This document shows, in pieces, positions 28,488 through 37,806 of a stretch of 64,000 nt of DNA (within the stretch, counting starts at the first letter, position 1; the number at the start of each line of letters is the position of its first letter). Made by a program: the position numbers and the translations under genes. The DNA lies in contig NC_088645.1 of the NCBI RefSeq assembly GCF_964019385.1, positions 44,993,029-45,057,028 on the forward strand, written 5' to 3'. Source of the DNA: Sycon ciliatum (lineage: Eukaryota; Porifera; Calcarea; Leucosolenida; Sycettidae). The notes beneath the pieces were generated by a model that saw only the letters and a list, made by a program, of their open reading frames with translations, made no database searches and was not told the DNA's origin.

Positions 28488-29384
28488 ATAAGACACAATT
28501 TCTGCTACTACGTCGCCCAACTAGTCCCTTACCCACCACTGTGTCCATATCATGCCGCAACTCCACTCTCTATCCTGCGCACACAGCCAAATACCTGGGC
28601 CTCATTGTGGATGAGCACTTGGCATTCGATGCTCAAGTAGAGCGAGTTTGCATTGCCGTCAAGCAGAAGGTCGGAGCCTACAAGCATGCCAGGCAGAACC
28701 TGAACCACAGAGCGCGTCGTCTTTTCTATCTATCTATTATTCAATCCACCCTTGAGTATGCTAGCTCTGCCTACATTAACTGTCTATCTCACCGTTCATA
28801 CAACCAGCTGATCACAGCCAGCCGTACTAGTCTTAAAAGAATATTTGCCCTTGACCGCAGAACTCCCACTGAGACCCTGTACGCTTACACCAAGATCTAC
28901 ACACTAGAGCAACGCTTAAATTTCAAGCAATACGTCTTTGTCTTTCGCTGTCTGCATGGTTTATCTAGCCCACTTCTCAGCCTCCTATTCACTCCCCGCT
29001 GCACTGGCCCACATTCTGCTGCCACAACTCGGGGCCAAGCTACAGCTGCTCTTGTCTTGCCTGCCTGCCACTCCCGGTATGGTTTCCATTCCATTGCGTA
29101 TCTTGGTGCCGACAGGTGGAATGCGCTGCCTCCATCTTGTCGCCTGGCCGAGTCGCCTGCTTTGTTTCGCGCTCACACAAAGTCTCATTTAGGGTTCCCA
29201 GTAAAAAGGCAACATTGCCTGTTGGGAAATCCCTAACAAAATAAGAAAAGCATCGCTGGCTACAAGCGAGGGTCCCTGGTTCGAGTCCTGGTGGTGACAG
29301 TCAATTTTTTCTTCAGACTTTTCCCGTTTGTCTCTTTCCCTCAAAATCAGTCAATAAAATAAGAAAAAATAATAATAATAATAA
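28488..29384 (+). mobile_element. 5'-truncated LINE 3' end with (AAT)n tail
   Basis: The open frame running through 29,236 switches here from the RT fingers directly to the C-terminal part of a related LINE: AKYLGLIVDEHLAFD, RARRLFYLSIIQSTLEYASS and ADRWNALPPSCRLAE, with a stop at 29,234-29,236. A 3' tail ending in (AAT)8 or so (29,369-29,390) follows. AACCC on both sides (28,480s and 29,39x) may be the target duplication. The 350-codon frame is therefore a chimera of host LINE and inserted LINE. Confidence 0.7.
29250..29355 (+). mobile_element. Short tRNA-derived SINE-like insertion
   Basis: About 106 bp flanked by the 12-bp direct repeat AAAATAAGAAAA (29,238-29,249 and 29,356-29,367). It contains GGTTCGAGTCC (about 29,279), an exact pol III B box, followed by a T/C-rich body. 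The A box is weak (TGGCTACAAGCGAGG). It sits in the 3' tail of the LINE above. Confidence 0.6.
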
Positions 29385-29718
29385 TAATAATAACCCGTCT
29401 AAAAACCGACCAATCTCCCTCCTGTCCTGCGTCTCCAAACTGCTAGAGAGAATAGTGTACGACCGCTTTTACGACCATATCTTCTCTCTTCTTCACCCCG
29501 CACAATCTGGCGTCCGTCGTAAGGACAACACATCCCTGCAATTGTCCCGCATAATCCAAGACCTCTGCTCCCTAAAAGACCAGCGGCAGGTCTCCTGCAT
29601 CTGTTTCTTCGACCTCTCCAAGGCCTTCGACACCGTGTGGCACAAGGGCCTGATCGCCAAACTTCGTGCCCATGGTGTCTCCGGCTCCCTACTCGCCTGG
29701 ATAACTAGATTTTTTACG
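29385..29718 (+). pseudogene. LINE-1 of this cluster, continued: RT motif A region
   Basis: The RT continues with KNRPISLLSCVSKLLERIVY, HPAQSGVRRKDNTSLQLS and motif A (CFFDLSKAFDTVWHKGL, about 29,605-29,655), ending at LLAWITRFF near 29,718. Motifs B and C are not found in this stretch. The next LINE starts here, so this one is cut a third time. Confidence 0.75.
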
Positions 29719-29850
29719 ATGTCGAGAGTGGTTAGCAATTTTTGCGTCGTGCTAAAAGCCCCACCCACGCTGGTGGCGGAGGGCATATGTCTAGCAGCAG
29801 CAGCAGTGGAACAGATATTGTACCACCGACACCGAGTCCTGTCAGGATGA

Positions 29851-30276
29851 ATGGCAATAAAGCCAAGGCACCTAGCCCTGCCGAGAGTTTGTGCAGTGTG
29901 CAGTGCGAAGCTACGGACCTTTTGCAAGCTGGTGCGAGGAAAGGGATACGCGACGCTCCGGATTGCGGCTTACAACCGGTGGGGAGTATCAATGTATCAA
30001 TGTATCAATGCAGAAGGTGTTGTTTCGCTTGATTTACTAATCTCGGAATTCAGAAAAACAATGAACGAAGTTCTTGATGATAGAATGGCGGCCATAATTG
30101 TTGAAGTTGAAGAATTGAAGAATACATGCAAAGAACTCAAGGAAAGAGCAGAGGTGCTTGAGCACCGCAACTGCAAACTGACATGCACCGTGGAGTCTCT
30201 TGGGAGATCCGATGCATCCAGAACGCACCCGCGTACCCGTCACCTGTTGCAGGGCCCCAACTCGACCACACCGTAG
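29851..30276 (+). pseudogene. LINE ORF1, N-terminal and coiled-coil part
   Basis: The frame has a Cys-rich start (CAVCSAKLRTFCK), then a predicted coiled coil (FRKTMNEVLDDRM, VEVEELKNTCKELKERAEVL, near residues 68-100). ORF1 proteins bind LINE RNA and form trimers or higher multimers through such coils. The frame ends at 30,276, but the RNA-binding part lies in the frame 30,183-30,644, so an indel near 30,200 breaks the protein. An alternative upstream frame (29,742-30,032) shares the region before about 29,950, indicating a second indel. Confidence 0.6.
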
Positions 30277-30644
30277 GTCTACGGGAAATCGTCCTGGAAG
30301 AGCGCCGGCAACATGACCTCCAAGATAACGTGATCATCTCAGGACTTCCGGAGTCCGATGGGGAAAATCTCACCCAGCTTGTGAGCGGGCTGGTGCCCGA
30401 AGTGAACCCAACTGCCATTACCGTGAGACGAATCGGGAAGCCCTTGGAGAACAAACGCCGGCTGGTTCACGTTCGAACTGACCCAGGATCAAAAGCTAGG
30501 CTTCTGATGCGCCGTTTTGGGCTCAAACATGGTACGCACAGTATCTACATCAATCATGATTTTACAAGGCAGCAGCAAGACACTAGACGACGTGCCTTGC
30601 CTACCTTCAAGCAGCTCCGTGCCAAAAGGTACCCTTCCGCTTGA
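30183..30644 (+). pseudogene. LINE ORF1, RRM-like RNA-binding part
   Basis: The frame reads ERRQHDLQDNVIISGLPESD, then TAITVRRIGKPLENKRRLVH and SIYINHDFTRQQQDTRRRAL. This is the layout of the L1-ORF1p-like RRM plus C-terminal domain: an RxxNxxIxGLPE box, a GxP box and a DxTxxQ box. The stop at 30,642 comes after a possible frame change, because coding-like sequence (TLPLDIILVEGKPV) continues in another frame to 30,720. Confidence 0.65.
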
Positions 30645-30829
30645 CATAATTCTTGTTGAGGGAAAGCCGGTATCCCAGCAGGATATCCAGCGACTTTTGT
30701 CAGGTAATTCTTCTGCATAGGACCTACGGGGATCTCCAAAAACCGCATTTAGAGCAATAACACTGTGCACTATTAACTGCTGCAGCCTTATAAGCAAGCA
30801 AGCGGAAATCATACAGTTAGTCAAGTCAG

Positions 30830-31197
30830 AATCGGTCAACATTATCTGCTTGACAGAAACCTGGCTCAAGCCCAATATACCAGATGCGGCTATTGCGATT
30901 CCTGGTTACACATTGTACCGTTTTGACCGCGCCAACACATCCCTGCCATGGTCCCAACTTGATGGGGGTGGAGTGGCGCTATTTGTAAAGGAACAATATA
31001 CCTGCAGTGTTCGACAACAGCCTGGGAATAACAGCTGTGAAATGCTATTGGTTGAGGTAATGCTTCCTGGTAGACCTCTGTTTGTATCTGTTTGGTACAG
31101 ACCTCCACGACAACCAATTGCTGCAATTACGAATTTATTTAACGAGCTCTCTCATGTATTCGATGACCACAACTGTGTAATGTATTATGTTAGGTGA
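30830..31197 (+). pseudogene. LINE APE-type endonuclease, first half
   Basis: This begins in mid-domain with SIICLTETWL-like sequence (MTETWLKPNIPDAA). It has GGGVALFVKEQYTC and VSVWYRPPRQP. The TETWL glutamate is the metal-binding residue of the exonuclease-endonuclease-phosphatase fold that nicks target DNA. A stop at 31,195-31,197 interrupts just before the GDFN box, which is in another frame. Confidence 0.75.
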
Positions 31198-31636
31198 TTT
31201 CAATGCAAGAAATTGTGCACGGAAGGACTCTGACGTCACTGACAGTAGTGGTAGAGCACTGGCATTTGTGCAATATGGATTCACGGTTATCAATAAGGAT
31301 GGTACACGCCCCAATATGCGCAGTGGTTGCACTCCTCTACTTGACATCGTAGCAACCAATATTCCAGATATCATCTCGTCTACCACCACTCTTCCACCCC
31401 TGTCAGACCACTGCCCCGTTATCGTTTTTCTTACACTACGTGCACCAACACCACAACGGACAACTCTACTGCATCGAACAATTGATTTTAATAGGCTTTG
31501 TTTCCTGATGGAAAGGGAACCATTCCTTGAGCGCCTCTATGGATGTGAAACTGTTGATGCTTCTTGGAAAGCATGGGAATCCCATTTCCTATATTTAGTT
31601 GAAAGGTCATCAACCTGGGTGCGTAGGCGTCATTAG
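31187..31636 (+). pseudogene. LINE APE-type endonuclease, second half and linker
   Basis: The frame starts at MLGDFNARN, the catalytic Asp/Asn box, and includes TPLLDIVATN and LSDHCPVIV with the catalytic SDH. These complete the endonuclease signatures. It continues into the linker (ASWKAWESHFLYLVERSS) and stops at 31,636. The RT resumes at about 31,709 in another frame. Confidence 0.8.
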
Positions 31637-31708
31637 CGAAATCAGACATGGGACACACCTGACCTGCGTCACTTTCAGCGGCGACAGAATAGACTGTACC
31701 ACGCTTAT

Positions 31709-32935
31709 TTGCGAAATCCACAATCAACTGAAGCAAAGGCAGCGTACTGTGTATCCAGGAATATTTATCGTAAGAAAATCAGTGCTGCCAGATCTGCCTT
31801 TCTTGATCGCAACGCTGCCAGTATCTCGAAGGGTTGCACGAAAGGTGGATATGCGTGGTGGAGGAGAGTTAAGGACTTTTGCAACATTTCAACTCGTAAA
31901 CCATTGATACCTGATTTGCAAGATGGCGATCGTCGGACTAACACGCAATTGGAAAAGGTGAACCTTCTTGCACAGCATTTCGCCAATCAGTGTACGTTAC
32001 CACAAGAAGCAACTCAATTCCCTTGTTTAGATTCCTCCCTTGACACTACCACTCCTCGGTTCCAGATGCCAACATTTTCACCAGGTCAAGTCCACTATGA
32101 CCTTACACATCTTTCGTCGTCTCGAAAATCGACTTCAAGTAATTATATTATTCCAGTACTCCGGTCCATGGCTGATTTAGTATGCGAGTCCTTGTCTTAC
32201 TTGTTCAACTCCAGTCTATCCACATCACAATTTCCCACTGCATGGAAATCAGCAACGGTTATTCCTCTTTTTAAGGGTAAAGGAAGTGCTTCTTTGCCCA
32301 CGAACTACCGTCCAATTTCACTGCTCCATCCCATCAGCGGCCTCTTCGAATCCCGCATAGCCCATCACCTGAACAGCTTTCTTTACCGTAATTGCATAAT
32401 TTCGCCCAGTCAATTTGCTTACGTTCCACAACGATCAGCTACGGATCAACTCATTCTTTTGACCCATCAGATTGCCCGTCTCTCTGATAGAGGCCAGAGA
32501 TTTGACTGTGCATTTCTCGACTTCCAGAAAGCGTTTGATAAAGTACATCATCCTACGCTCCTGCGCCACATGAATGCATTCATGGCACCAGAGGCACACG
32601 CCTGGTTTGGGTCCTACTTGCTTGACCGTAGCCTAAATGTAAAGCTGGATGGAACTCACTCTTCTCAATATATGCTAAACTGTGGTGTTCCCCAGGGTTC
32701 GTACCTTGCCCCTCCGCTTTTTCTTTTGTATATCGATTCCCTTCCTGACATAGTAAACCACACCTCACCCTTTCTCTTTGCTGCTGATGCCACTCTTCAA
32801 AATGCTCATAATGTATCCCTCTCCTTAGATGAGAACATGTCCCACCTCCAGCAGGATCTGGCCAGCTGCCAGAATTGGGCTCAGAATATCCATGGGAAAT
32901 GTTCTCCAGAAAAACTTTCATCTTTCGAATCATGA
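31709..32935 (+). pseudogene. LINE RT with damaged catalytic box
   Basis: A 408-codon frame. The linker (RNIYRKKISAARSAFL, WWRRVKDF) leads into the RT: SATVIPLFKGKGSASLPTNY, motif A CAFLDFQKAFDKVHH (about 32,510), motif B NCGVPQGSYLAPPLF (about 32,685) and motif C FLFAADATLQN (about 32,775). The last should read FADD; here the first catalytic aspartate is Ala, so polymerase activity is lost even where the frame is open. The frame ends at 32,935 and the thumb/C-terminal part follows in 32,829-33,233. Confidence 0.85.
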
Positions 32936-33233
32936 CATTCCTGACTCCTGCTCTGTTTTAATGGACGGCGTTCCTATTGCCTTTGGACGTTCTGCTAAGC
33001 ATCTCGGCGTCAACCTGTTATGTTTCATGGGCAGACATTTACCATCGTCCCATATTCTCCTCTTGTATAAGTCTTATGTGCGTCCGGCAATTGAATATGC
33101 CATTCCTGTCTGGTCATTTAGGATCACATCCGCTCAGTTAGAGTCCCTTGATGTACTCCAGGCTACGGTTTGCCGGCGACTCCTGAAGTCTGCAAAAATA
33201 ACCTTTGATATCTATGAATCAAAATCCAATTAG
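32829..33233 (+). pseudogene. LINE ORF2 C-terminal part
   Basis: The frame overlaps the RT frame end and carries AKHLGVNLLCF, LLYKSYVRPAIEYAIPVW and LESLDVLQATVCRRLL, the conserved thumb and C-terminal boxes. Further pieces (RRIFISLVVLFKYINF; NSHGRIFHPFSYRK) continue in other frames to about 33,460. Confidence 0.75.
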
Positions 33234-33462
33234 AATAGATTGTGTCACTTAGAATCTCTGCAATTTCGCCGTATCTTTATTTCTCTTGTTGTTTTATTTA
33301 AGTACATCAATTTCACCCAGAATATCTCTCTCGCTTTGCGATAACCATATCACGTAGTGCCCGTAGGCCCAAAAAGCTCATTTTTAACTCACATGGTCGT
33401 ATTTTTCATCCCTTTTCCTACAGAAAACTGGTTCTCTTTGGAATTGTCTTCCACCCCCCCAT

Positions 33463-33792
33463 TTGATGAAAACCAGTTTGGATTCAGGAAACATCGTTCC
33501 ACCGTGCAGCTGCTAACGAAAGTCACGAATGACTGGCTCCATGCCCGTGATGGAGGCCTTTCCACAGTTCTCGCCTGCATAGATCTACGGAAGGCGTTTG
33601 ACACAGTCCGCCGCCAAATACTCCTCGAGTCCCTCTCCAGCGCAGGAATTGGTGGAATACCACTGCACTGGTTTGCGTCGTATCTGTCGGAAAGGACACA
33701 GCGGGTTGTAACCCAACGTGGATGTTCCAGTACCTTGGTCGTCTCAAGTGGAGTTCCTCAGGGCACTGTCCTGGGGCTTGTGCTGTTCAAGT
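33463..33792 (+). pseudogene. Another LINE RT fragment
   Basis: From FDENQFGFRKHRSTVQLL it has motif A (ACIDLRKAFDTVRRQILLES) and motif B (SSGVPQGTVLGLVLF), then stops before motif C. The open frame begins at 33,357, but its first 35 or so codons belong to the end of the preceding LINE, so the junction at about 33,463 is a fusion of two elements. Confidence 0.75.
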
Positions 33793-33909
33793 AAGTTGTA
33801 TGTCCCTGAGCTCCCCAAGACCGCAGAAGCGCATGGTTGTCATCTCCCTGGTATGAACCCGTCATTACGTTGCTCCCATATGTGGGAACGCACCTCTACC
33901 TAGTAGGTA

Positions 33910-34497
33910 CAGGTCGTCCCTCGTTAATACATAATCTCTGGGACTTGACAAATGTTATGTATTAACAGGGTTTATGTACTAAACGAAAGTGTACATAACT
34001 TGCTTGTGTACCAGAATTTTTCACTTTTTTCAACTTTTCTGAGTGTTTCTTGCTACCACGACTAGAGAGCGAGATAATCTTGATTCCCTCGATATAACAT
34101 AAAAATTATGTTATAACAGTCACAGTCAGCGACAATTCTACAGTTTACATGATACATGCCCAGCCGCGCCTAGCCCAGCGCCTGTACAGTCACTCGAAAA
34201 AAAACAGAGATTTGTCGGTTCGTGATGTGCGCTCTGATTTCTGTCCACAAGTAGAAACTAGAACACGATGTGCCTCCACTGGAAGGCAAAAAGACCAACA
34301 AATGATGTACTATTGAGGTAGGTGGCATGCGGGTACGGAGAAATGTTATGTACTAACGGGGGTTATGTACTAACGAATTATGTACTAACCGACAAAATTT
34401 GTATGGAAGTGACCACGTTTCGTCCGGGACTTGAGATTTCTTATGTACTAACGGGGTTTATGTACTAACCGGACTCGTATTAACGGGGGACGACCTG
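33910..34497. mobile_element. TA-flanked MITE (Tc1/mariner-pogo-like), 588 bp
   Basis: The ends read CAGGTCGTCCC(T/C)CGTTAATAC inwards, with TA on both sides (33,908-33,909 and 34,498-34,499). CAGG ends and a TA target suggest the Tc1/mariner/pogo group. Both ends carry several subterminal copies of TTATGTACTAAC or TTATGTATTAAC (seven or more in total). No transposase frame is present. Confidence 0.85.
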
Positions 34498-34499
34498 TA

Positions 34500-35506
34500 C
34501 TAGGTACCTCTATCCGGGATATCCAAGCTACTCTTTTTTTCGAACACGTTCGTATTTGGACACTGAGACGACAACATCAACCCCCCTACCGTATACCCCC
34601 GACCCCATTTCGATGCATCATGCATCAACACACCGGATACCTGTAAGGAATCCTTGCGAATTTCAAAATACAAACGTCTTGTGTCTACAGGCTGATGATG
34701 ATAGGATTTGATTGATTGTTTGATCTTTATAATAAGGATTGTCCAAAGGAGAACAGTCTTTGTAGACTGGCTGCTGTAGATCTGAAGTTCGCGGAGACTG
34801 TGCAACTTTGTCACCTGGCACATACCCAGCTCTCAAGCACGTAGTCTGAAGCGGTGAGTTCATATATTCTCTTACTATTGTGTTCGCATGTCTAGTGATT
34901 TGTAGCAAAGGTGTTGTTTAGACGGGTATGGGTTCCTGTTGTACCCACGCGCAGCTGTCATGTAGGGGGGAGGGGGTGTGTGCAGCCGATTTGGTGCCTT
35001 TTGCTGTGGCCTTGTGCTTGGGTGGAGCGCTTGGAAATGATGCATCAAATCGCTTTTCCCTGCACGTCAAGCAGTTAGTAGTAGTCAGTATTTTGGTCGT
35101 CGTGACCGGCATACGAACATCGGTGTTGGTCCCGTGTGGCGACTAAATTAAAGACGGAACTGACATTGTTCTGGCTGTAGCTATCCATGTTGCTGTGGTT
35201 AACGGTGTTGATGTTGTCGGCTCTGTCAATGCTGTGTCAAATCGTTATTCTTTAACTGGGACTATGGCCTATGGCGTAAAAGAGTGAGAGATAATAATAT
35301 CATATGGAGGGCAGGACATGCTTGATTATACGAGTGTATTGTGAGAGGTGAGCAAAATAGTCGTAAGCGTGAGCGTGGCTGGTGCTTGAGCAGATTGACT
35401 TTATCAGCAGTTGTTGTTGTTGTTGTTGACTTTTAAATCTGTATTCTCTCGATGGCCAATGGACAGTAAGAGATAACAGTGTGCAACAGGACAAATAGTT
35501 AATGTT
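34500..35506. other. No gene recognised
   Basis: A (TTG)n run at 35,411-35,430 is the only repeat seen. Frames are short. Confidence 0.35.
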
Positions 35507-35674
35507 TAATTAATCGTACCGGGGGCATCGGAAGGTGTTCAACATTGGAACGGCCTCAAGCGGTGCAGGGAGCAGGCTATTGGGGGTGTCTAATTAATCG
35601 TACCGGGGGCATCGGAAGGTGTTCAACGCTGGAACGGCCTGAAGCGGTGCAGGGAGCAGGCTACTGGGAGCCCG
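35507..35674 (+). repeat. 84-bp tandem duplication upstream of hammerhead copy C
   Basis: TAATTAATCGTACCGGGGGC starts at 35,507 and again at 35,591. Both units run through GGTGTTCAAC, GGAACGGCCT and AAGCGGTGCAGGGAGCAGGC, with four or so substitutions. It lies about 90 bp upstream of the ribozyme and may be part of the same transcribed repeat. Confidence 0.8.
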
Positions 35675-35689
35675 GTTTAAATTTAGATA

Positions 35690-35816
35690 GGCCTGGTTTA
35701 AATCTGGCTTTGGAAAATTTATTTTTCATTGCTATCAGGTTAGGCCTCTTTTCCTCTGTGCTGCGCTGATGAGTCCACAAAGGACGAGACAGTTCTGTTC
35801 GCAGATTGAGTAAAAT
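35690..35816 (+). repeat. Diverged retrozyme-like unit fragment
   Basis: In the plus orientation, CATTGCTATCAGGTT, GGCCTC, TTTCCTCTGTGCTGCGCTGA and CGCAGATTGAGT match the reverse complement of the 226-bp unit at 15,633-15,745. The remaining 110 bp or so of that unit has no match here. The 84-bp duplication stands in its place. Confidence 0.65.
35761..35804 (+). ncRNA. Type I hammerhead ribozyme motif, copy C (A14G)
   Basis: The order is stem I CTGCG, core CTGATGA, stem II GTCC-ACAAA-GGAC (all paired, including G-C at 10.1/11.1), core GAG, stem III ACAG-TT-CTGT, cleavage base T, then CGCAG. The core should be GAA. The third base (A14) is G, which is expected to abolish or strongly reduce cleavage. 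It complements copies A and B, where A14 is kept but the 10.1/11.1 pair is lost. Confidence 0.75.
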
Positions 35817-35973
35817 TTAGACCAAAATAACATTTTGTAGAAAGGAAAAGGATATATGGATACGAGTTAAGAGTAACTCTCCATCACTGTAACTGGATAC
35901 CATATGCAGTCAGAAAGTGCTATAACTAGGCACAAAACTGACAGAGTGCTGAGACATCCATATGTATCCATAT

Positions 35974-36175
35974 TAGGCATATGCGGATAATGCCGGCAGA
36001 AAAATTGGCAGAATTCGGTACTTTTTCTGGTAAGGTTCATGCATGTTTGGTTGTGGATAAAGAAGTGGAGCAGAATTCGAGGAATTGCCCGCCATAAGGT
36101 TTGTATGGTTCTGCCAATTTCACTGCTTTTCGAGCAGAATCTGCCACTTTTTCGAGCATTATCCGCCAATGCCTA
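35974..36175. mobile_element. 202-bp MITE, copy 2
   Basis: The ends read TAGGCATATGCGGATAATGC and, on the other side, TAGGCATTGGCGGATAATGC. They are flanked by ATCCATAT (35,966-35,973 and 36,176-36,183), an 8-bp hAT-like target duplication, although ATCCATATG is also common in the local DNA. The body is nearly identical to the nested MITE at 13,611-13,809, while the outer ends are different. Confidence 0.75.
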
Positions 36176-36295
36176 ATCCATATGGATTCATATGTATACA
36201 TATTATGTATCCATATGACCTTTTCCTTTCTACAGTACATGTATCCATATGTATCCATATGTAACCGTATGTCCTTTCCCTTTCTACATTTATTT
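36176..36295. repeat. ATCCATATG-rich simple repeat
   Basis: Several copies of (T)ATCCATATG and its palindromic variants CATATG occur here and just left of the MITE (35,955-35,975), together with CCTTTTCCTTTCTACA twice. Confidence 0.6.
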
Positions 36296-36411
36296 ATGGC
36301 TCAACATCCGAGTTTCAAATAATACTATCTTATTATTTCAAAAATGACTACTTCGAAGTAGATCAAATCGTTGGTGCGTCTTTCGCCGCACCTGCCGCAC
36401 CGGTTTCCGAC

Positions 36412-37085
36412 GCCCCTGTGTGCGTGGAGGGGTGGGCACTACACGAGCATACAGCGTTTGAGAAGAGCACCTCTGTACATGGAGGGGTGGGCGCTACACG
36501 AGCATACAGTGTTTAAGAAGAGCCCTGTGTACGTGGAGGGCTGGGCGCTACACGAGCATACACTAGGGAGGTTTAGTTCCCACGTAACGGAAACGCGTAC
36601 GTGGGTGATACACTTAAAGTGGATGAAGGACATCCACGTTGCAATGTTATGTTTAGTCACACGGAACAAACAAAAGCATGAAGCGAAAGGCCCAAACCTG
36701 GTCAAAGACGAAGCTACCCGGGCCTAAGAAGCTCATCGAATATTTTTATTTCGTGCTTTGGAAATTTCTTCAGCTGAGCACCCTCACAGCTCGCAAAATG
36801 CGCTCCATTCTGATTTTCACCCACGTTCTGGCGGAACGTGGGTGAGTCTCCATACACGGTATGTCGTGAATCAGAAAATGTCTGTAGGTGGGTCACTGAG
36901 TATCACGTGGTACACACACGTAAAGTACCCACAGATTACGTGGGACTAAACCTCCCTAGTGTTTGAGAAGAGCCCCTGTGTGCGTGGAGGGCTGGGCGCT
37001 ACATGAACATACAGTGTTTGAGAAGAGCCCCTGTGTACATGGAGGGGTGGGCGCTACACGAGCATACAGTGTTCGAGGAGAGCAG
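36412..37085. repeat. About 58-bp minisatellite, split by a TIR element
   Basis: The unit contains GGAGGG(G/C)TGGGCGCTACACGAG, CATACAGTGTTTGAGAAGAGC and CCCTGTGTACGT. About three units lie to the left (36,412-36,563) and about two to the right (36,959-37,085) of the inserted element. Confidence 0.85.
36564..36958. mobile_element. TIR element of 395 bp in the minisatellite
   Basis: The ends are TAGGGAGGTTTAGT(T)CCCACGTAA inwards from both sides (24-bp TIR with one indel). The minisatellite sequence on each side shows the exact position. The flanks are CAC and GTG, which extend the palindrome, and no 8-bp duplication is apparent. A second inner palindrome, CCCACGTTC/GAACGTGGG, lies at 36,820-36,842. 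No transposase is present. Confidence 0.8.
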
Positions 37086-37343
37086 GACTATCTGGGATTA
37101 ATATTAAAGAGAGTACGGGAAGGGATACTATTTAAGTAGGGTAGGTAAACGTTTGAAGTAATCAAGAGTCCTATACATAGGTGTGGTGGTGGTGGTGGTG
37201 GTGGCGGCGGCCATCTTATTCCATGGGTCTGGTTTACTTATTCTATTTCATTCCCTACCACCACCCCCCCCCCCCCACATCCCCCCGATGACTGTATTAT
37301 GCTCTCATGATCAGAATGATAATGTTGCCTCTGTTGCTGCCAC
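37086..37343. other. Simple repeats, no gene
   Basis: (GTG)n at 37,180-37,203 and a C run at 37,264-37,277 are the only structure seen. Confidence 0.6.
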
Positions 37344-37391
37344 TGCGTGTGCGTGCGTGTGTGTGTGTGTGTGTGCAGGTGTGTGTGCGCG

Positions 37392-37440
<49 letters not shown>
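37344..37440. repeat. (GT)n microsatellite at SINE left flank
   Basis: About 48 GT units with GC interruptions directly upstream of the SINE copy. Confidence 0.95.
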
Positions 37441-37441
<1 letters not shown>

Positions 37442-37802
37442 TCATATGGCGCAGTGGTATGTGCAGCGATTTCAGCGGTTACCAACAACCAGTGCATGCC
37501 GGAGTATGTGGTGTGATGTGTGTGCGTGAAAAAAAGAAAAAAAAGAAGAAAGAAAAAGATCCAAAAGTAGGGATTCACTGGCCAGAAAAAGCCACGACAT
37601 AGCTCTGCGGTATAGACCATTTGGTTTGCGATGTAGAATAAAACTTCAAACAAACTTCAAACAAAACAAAAAGACCAGGCTTAATAGTGGCGGTCAATTC
37701 TTCAGCCTTGCAAGTTGTTGAATGGTGCAATCCCAGCACAAGTTGCTATGGCTTTTGCTGTAGCATTCGCTATCATCGCTTCCGGCGATGGGCGTCAAAT
37801 GG
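37441..37802 (+). mobile_element. tRNA-derived SINE, copy 1, B box deleted
   Basis: The A-box-like TGGCGCAGTGG (37,447) is followed by GTATGTGCAGCGATTT. About 100 bp including the B box present in copy 2 (40,803) are then missing. The rest matches copy 2: ACCAACAACCAGTGCATGCC, GGGATTCACTGGCCAGAAAA, GGTGCAATCCCAGCACAAG and GGCGATGGGCGTC. The 3' end and its GT tail are split off by a TTAA-flanked element (37,807-38,286) and resume at 38,291. Confidence 0.75.
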
Positions 37803-37806
37803 TTAA

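Larger units (their letters stand above)
29719..33462 (+). mobile_element. Nearly full-length decayed LINE (ORF1, APE endonuclease, RT)
   Basis: About 3.7 kb carries, in order, a coiled-coil/RRM-like ORF1 (29,851-30,645), an APE-type endonuclease (30,830-31,636), an RT (31,709-32,935) and a C-terminal segment that continues in pieces to about 33,460 (RRPKKLIFN.., WNCLPPPI-like end). Frameshifts separate the parts, so it is not active. It starts at the break of the preceding LINE at about 29,719. Confidence 0.75.

Noticed and set aside
33357..33794. A single 145-aa protein
   Set aside because: It fuses the end of one LINE (to about 33,462) with the RT of another.
34084..34110. Promoter or hairpin in ATATAACATAAAAATTATGTTATA
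   Set aside because: It is a short palindrome inside the 588-bp MITE and is probably part of its repeat structure.
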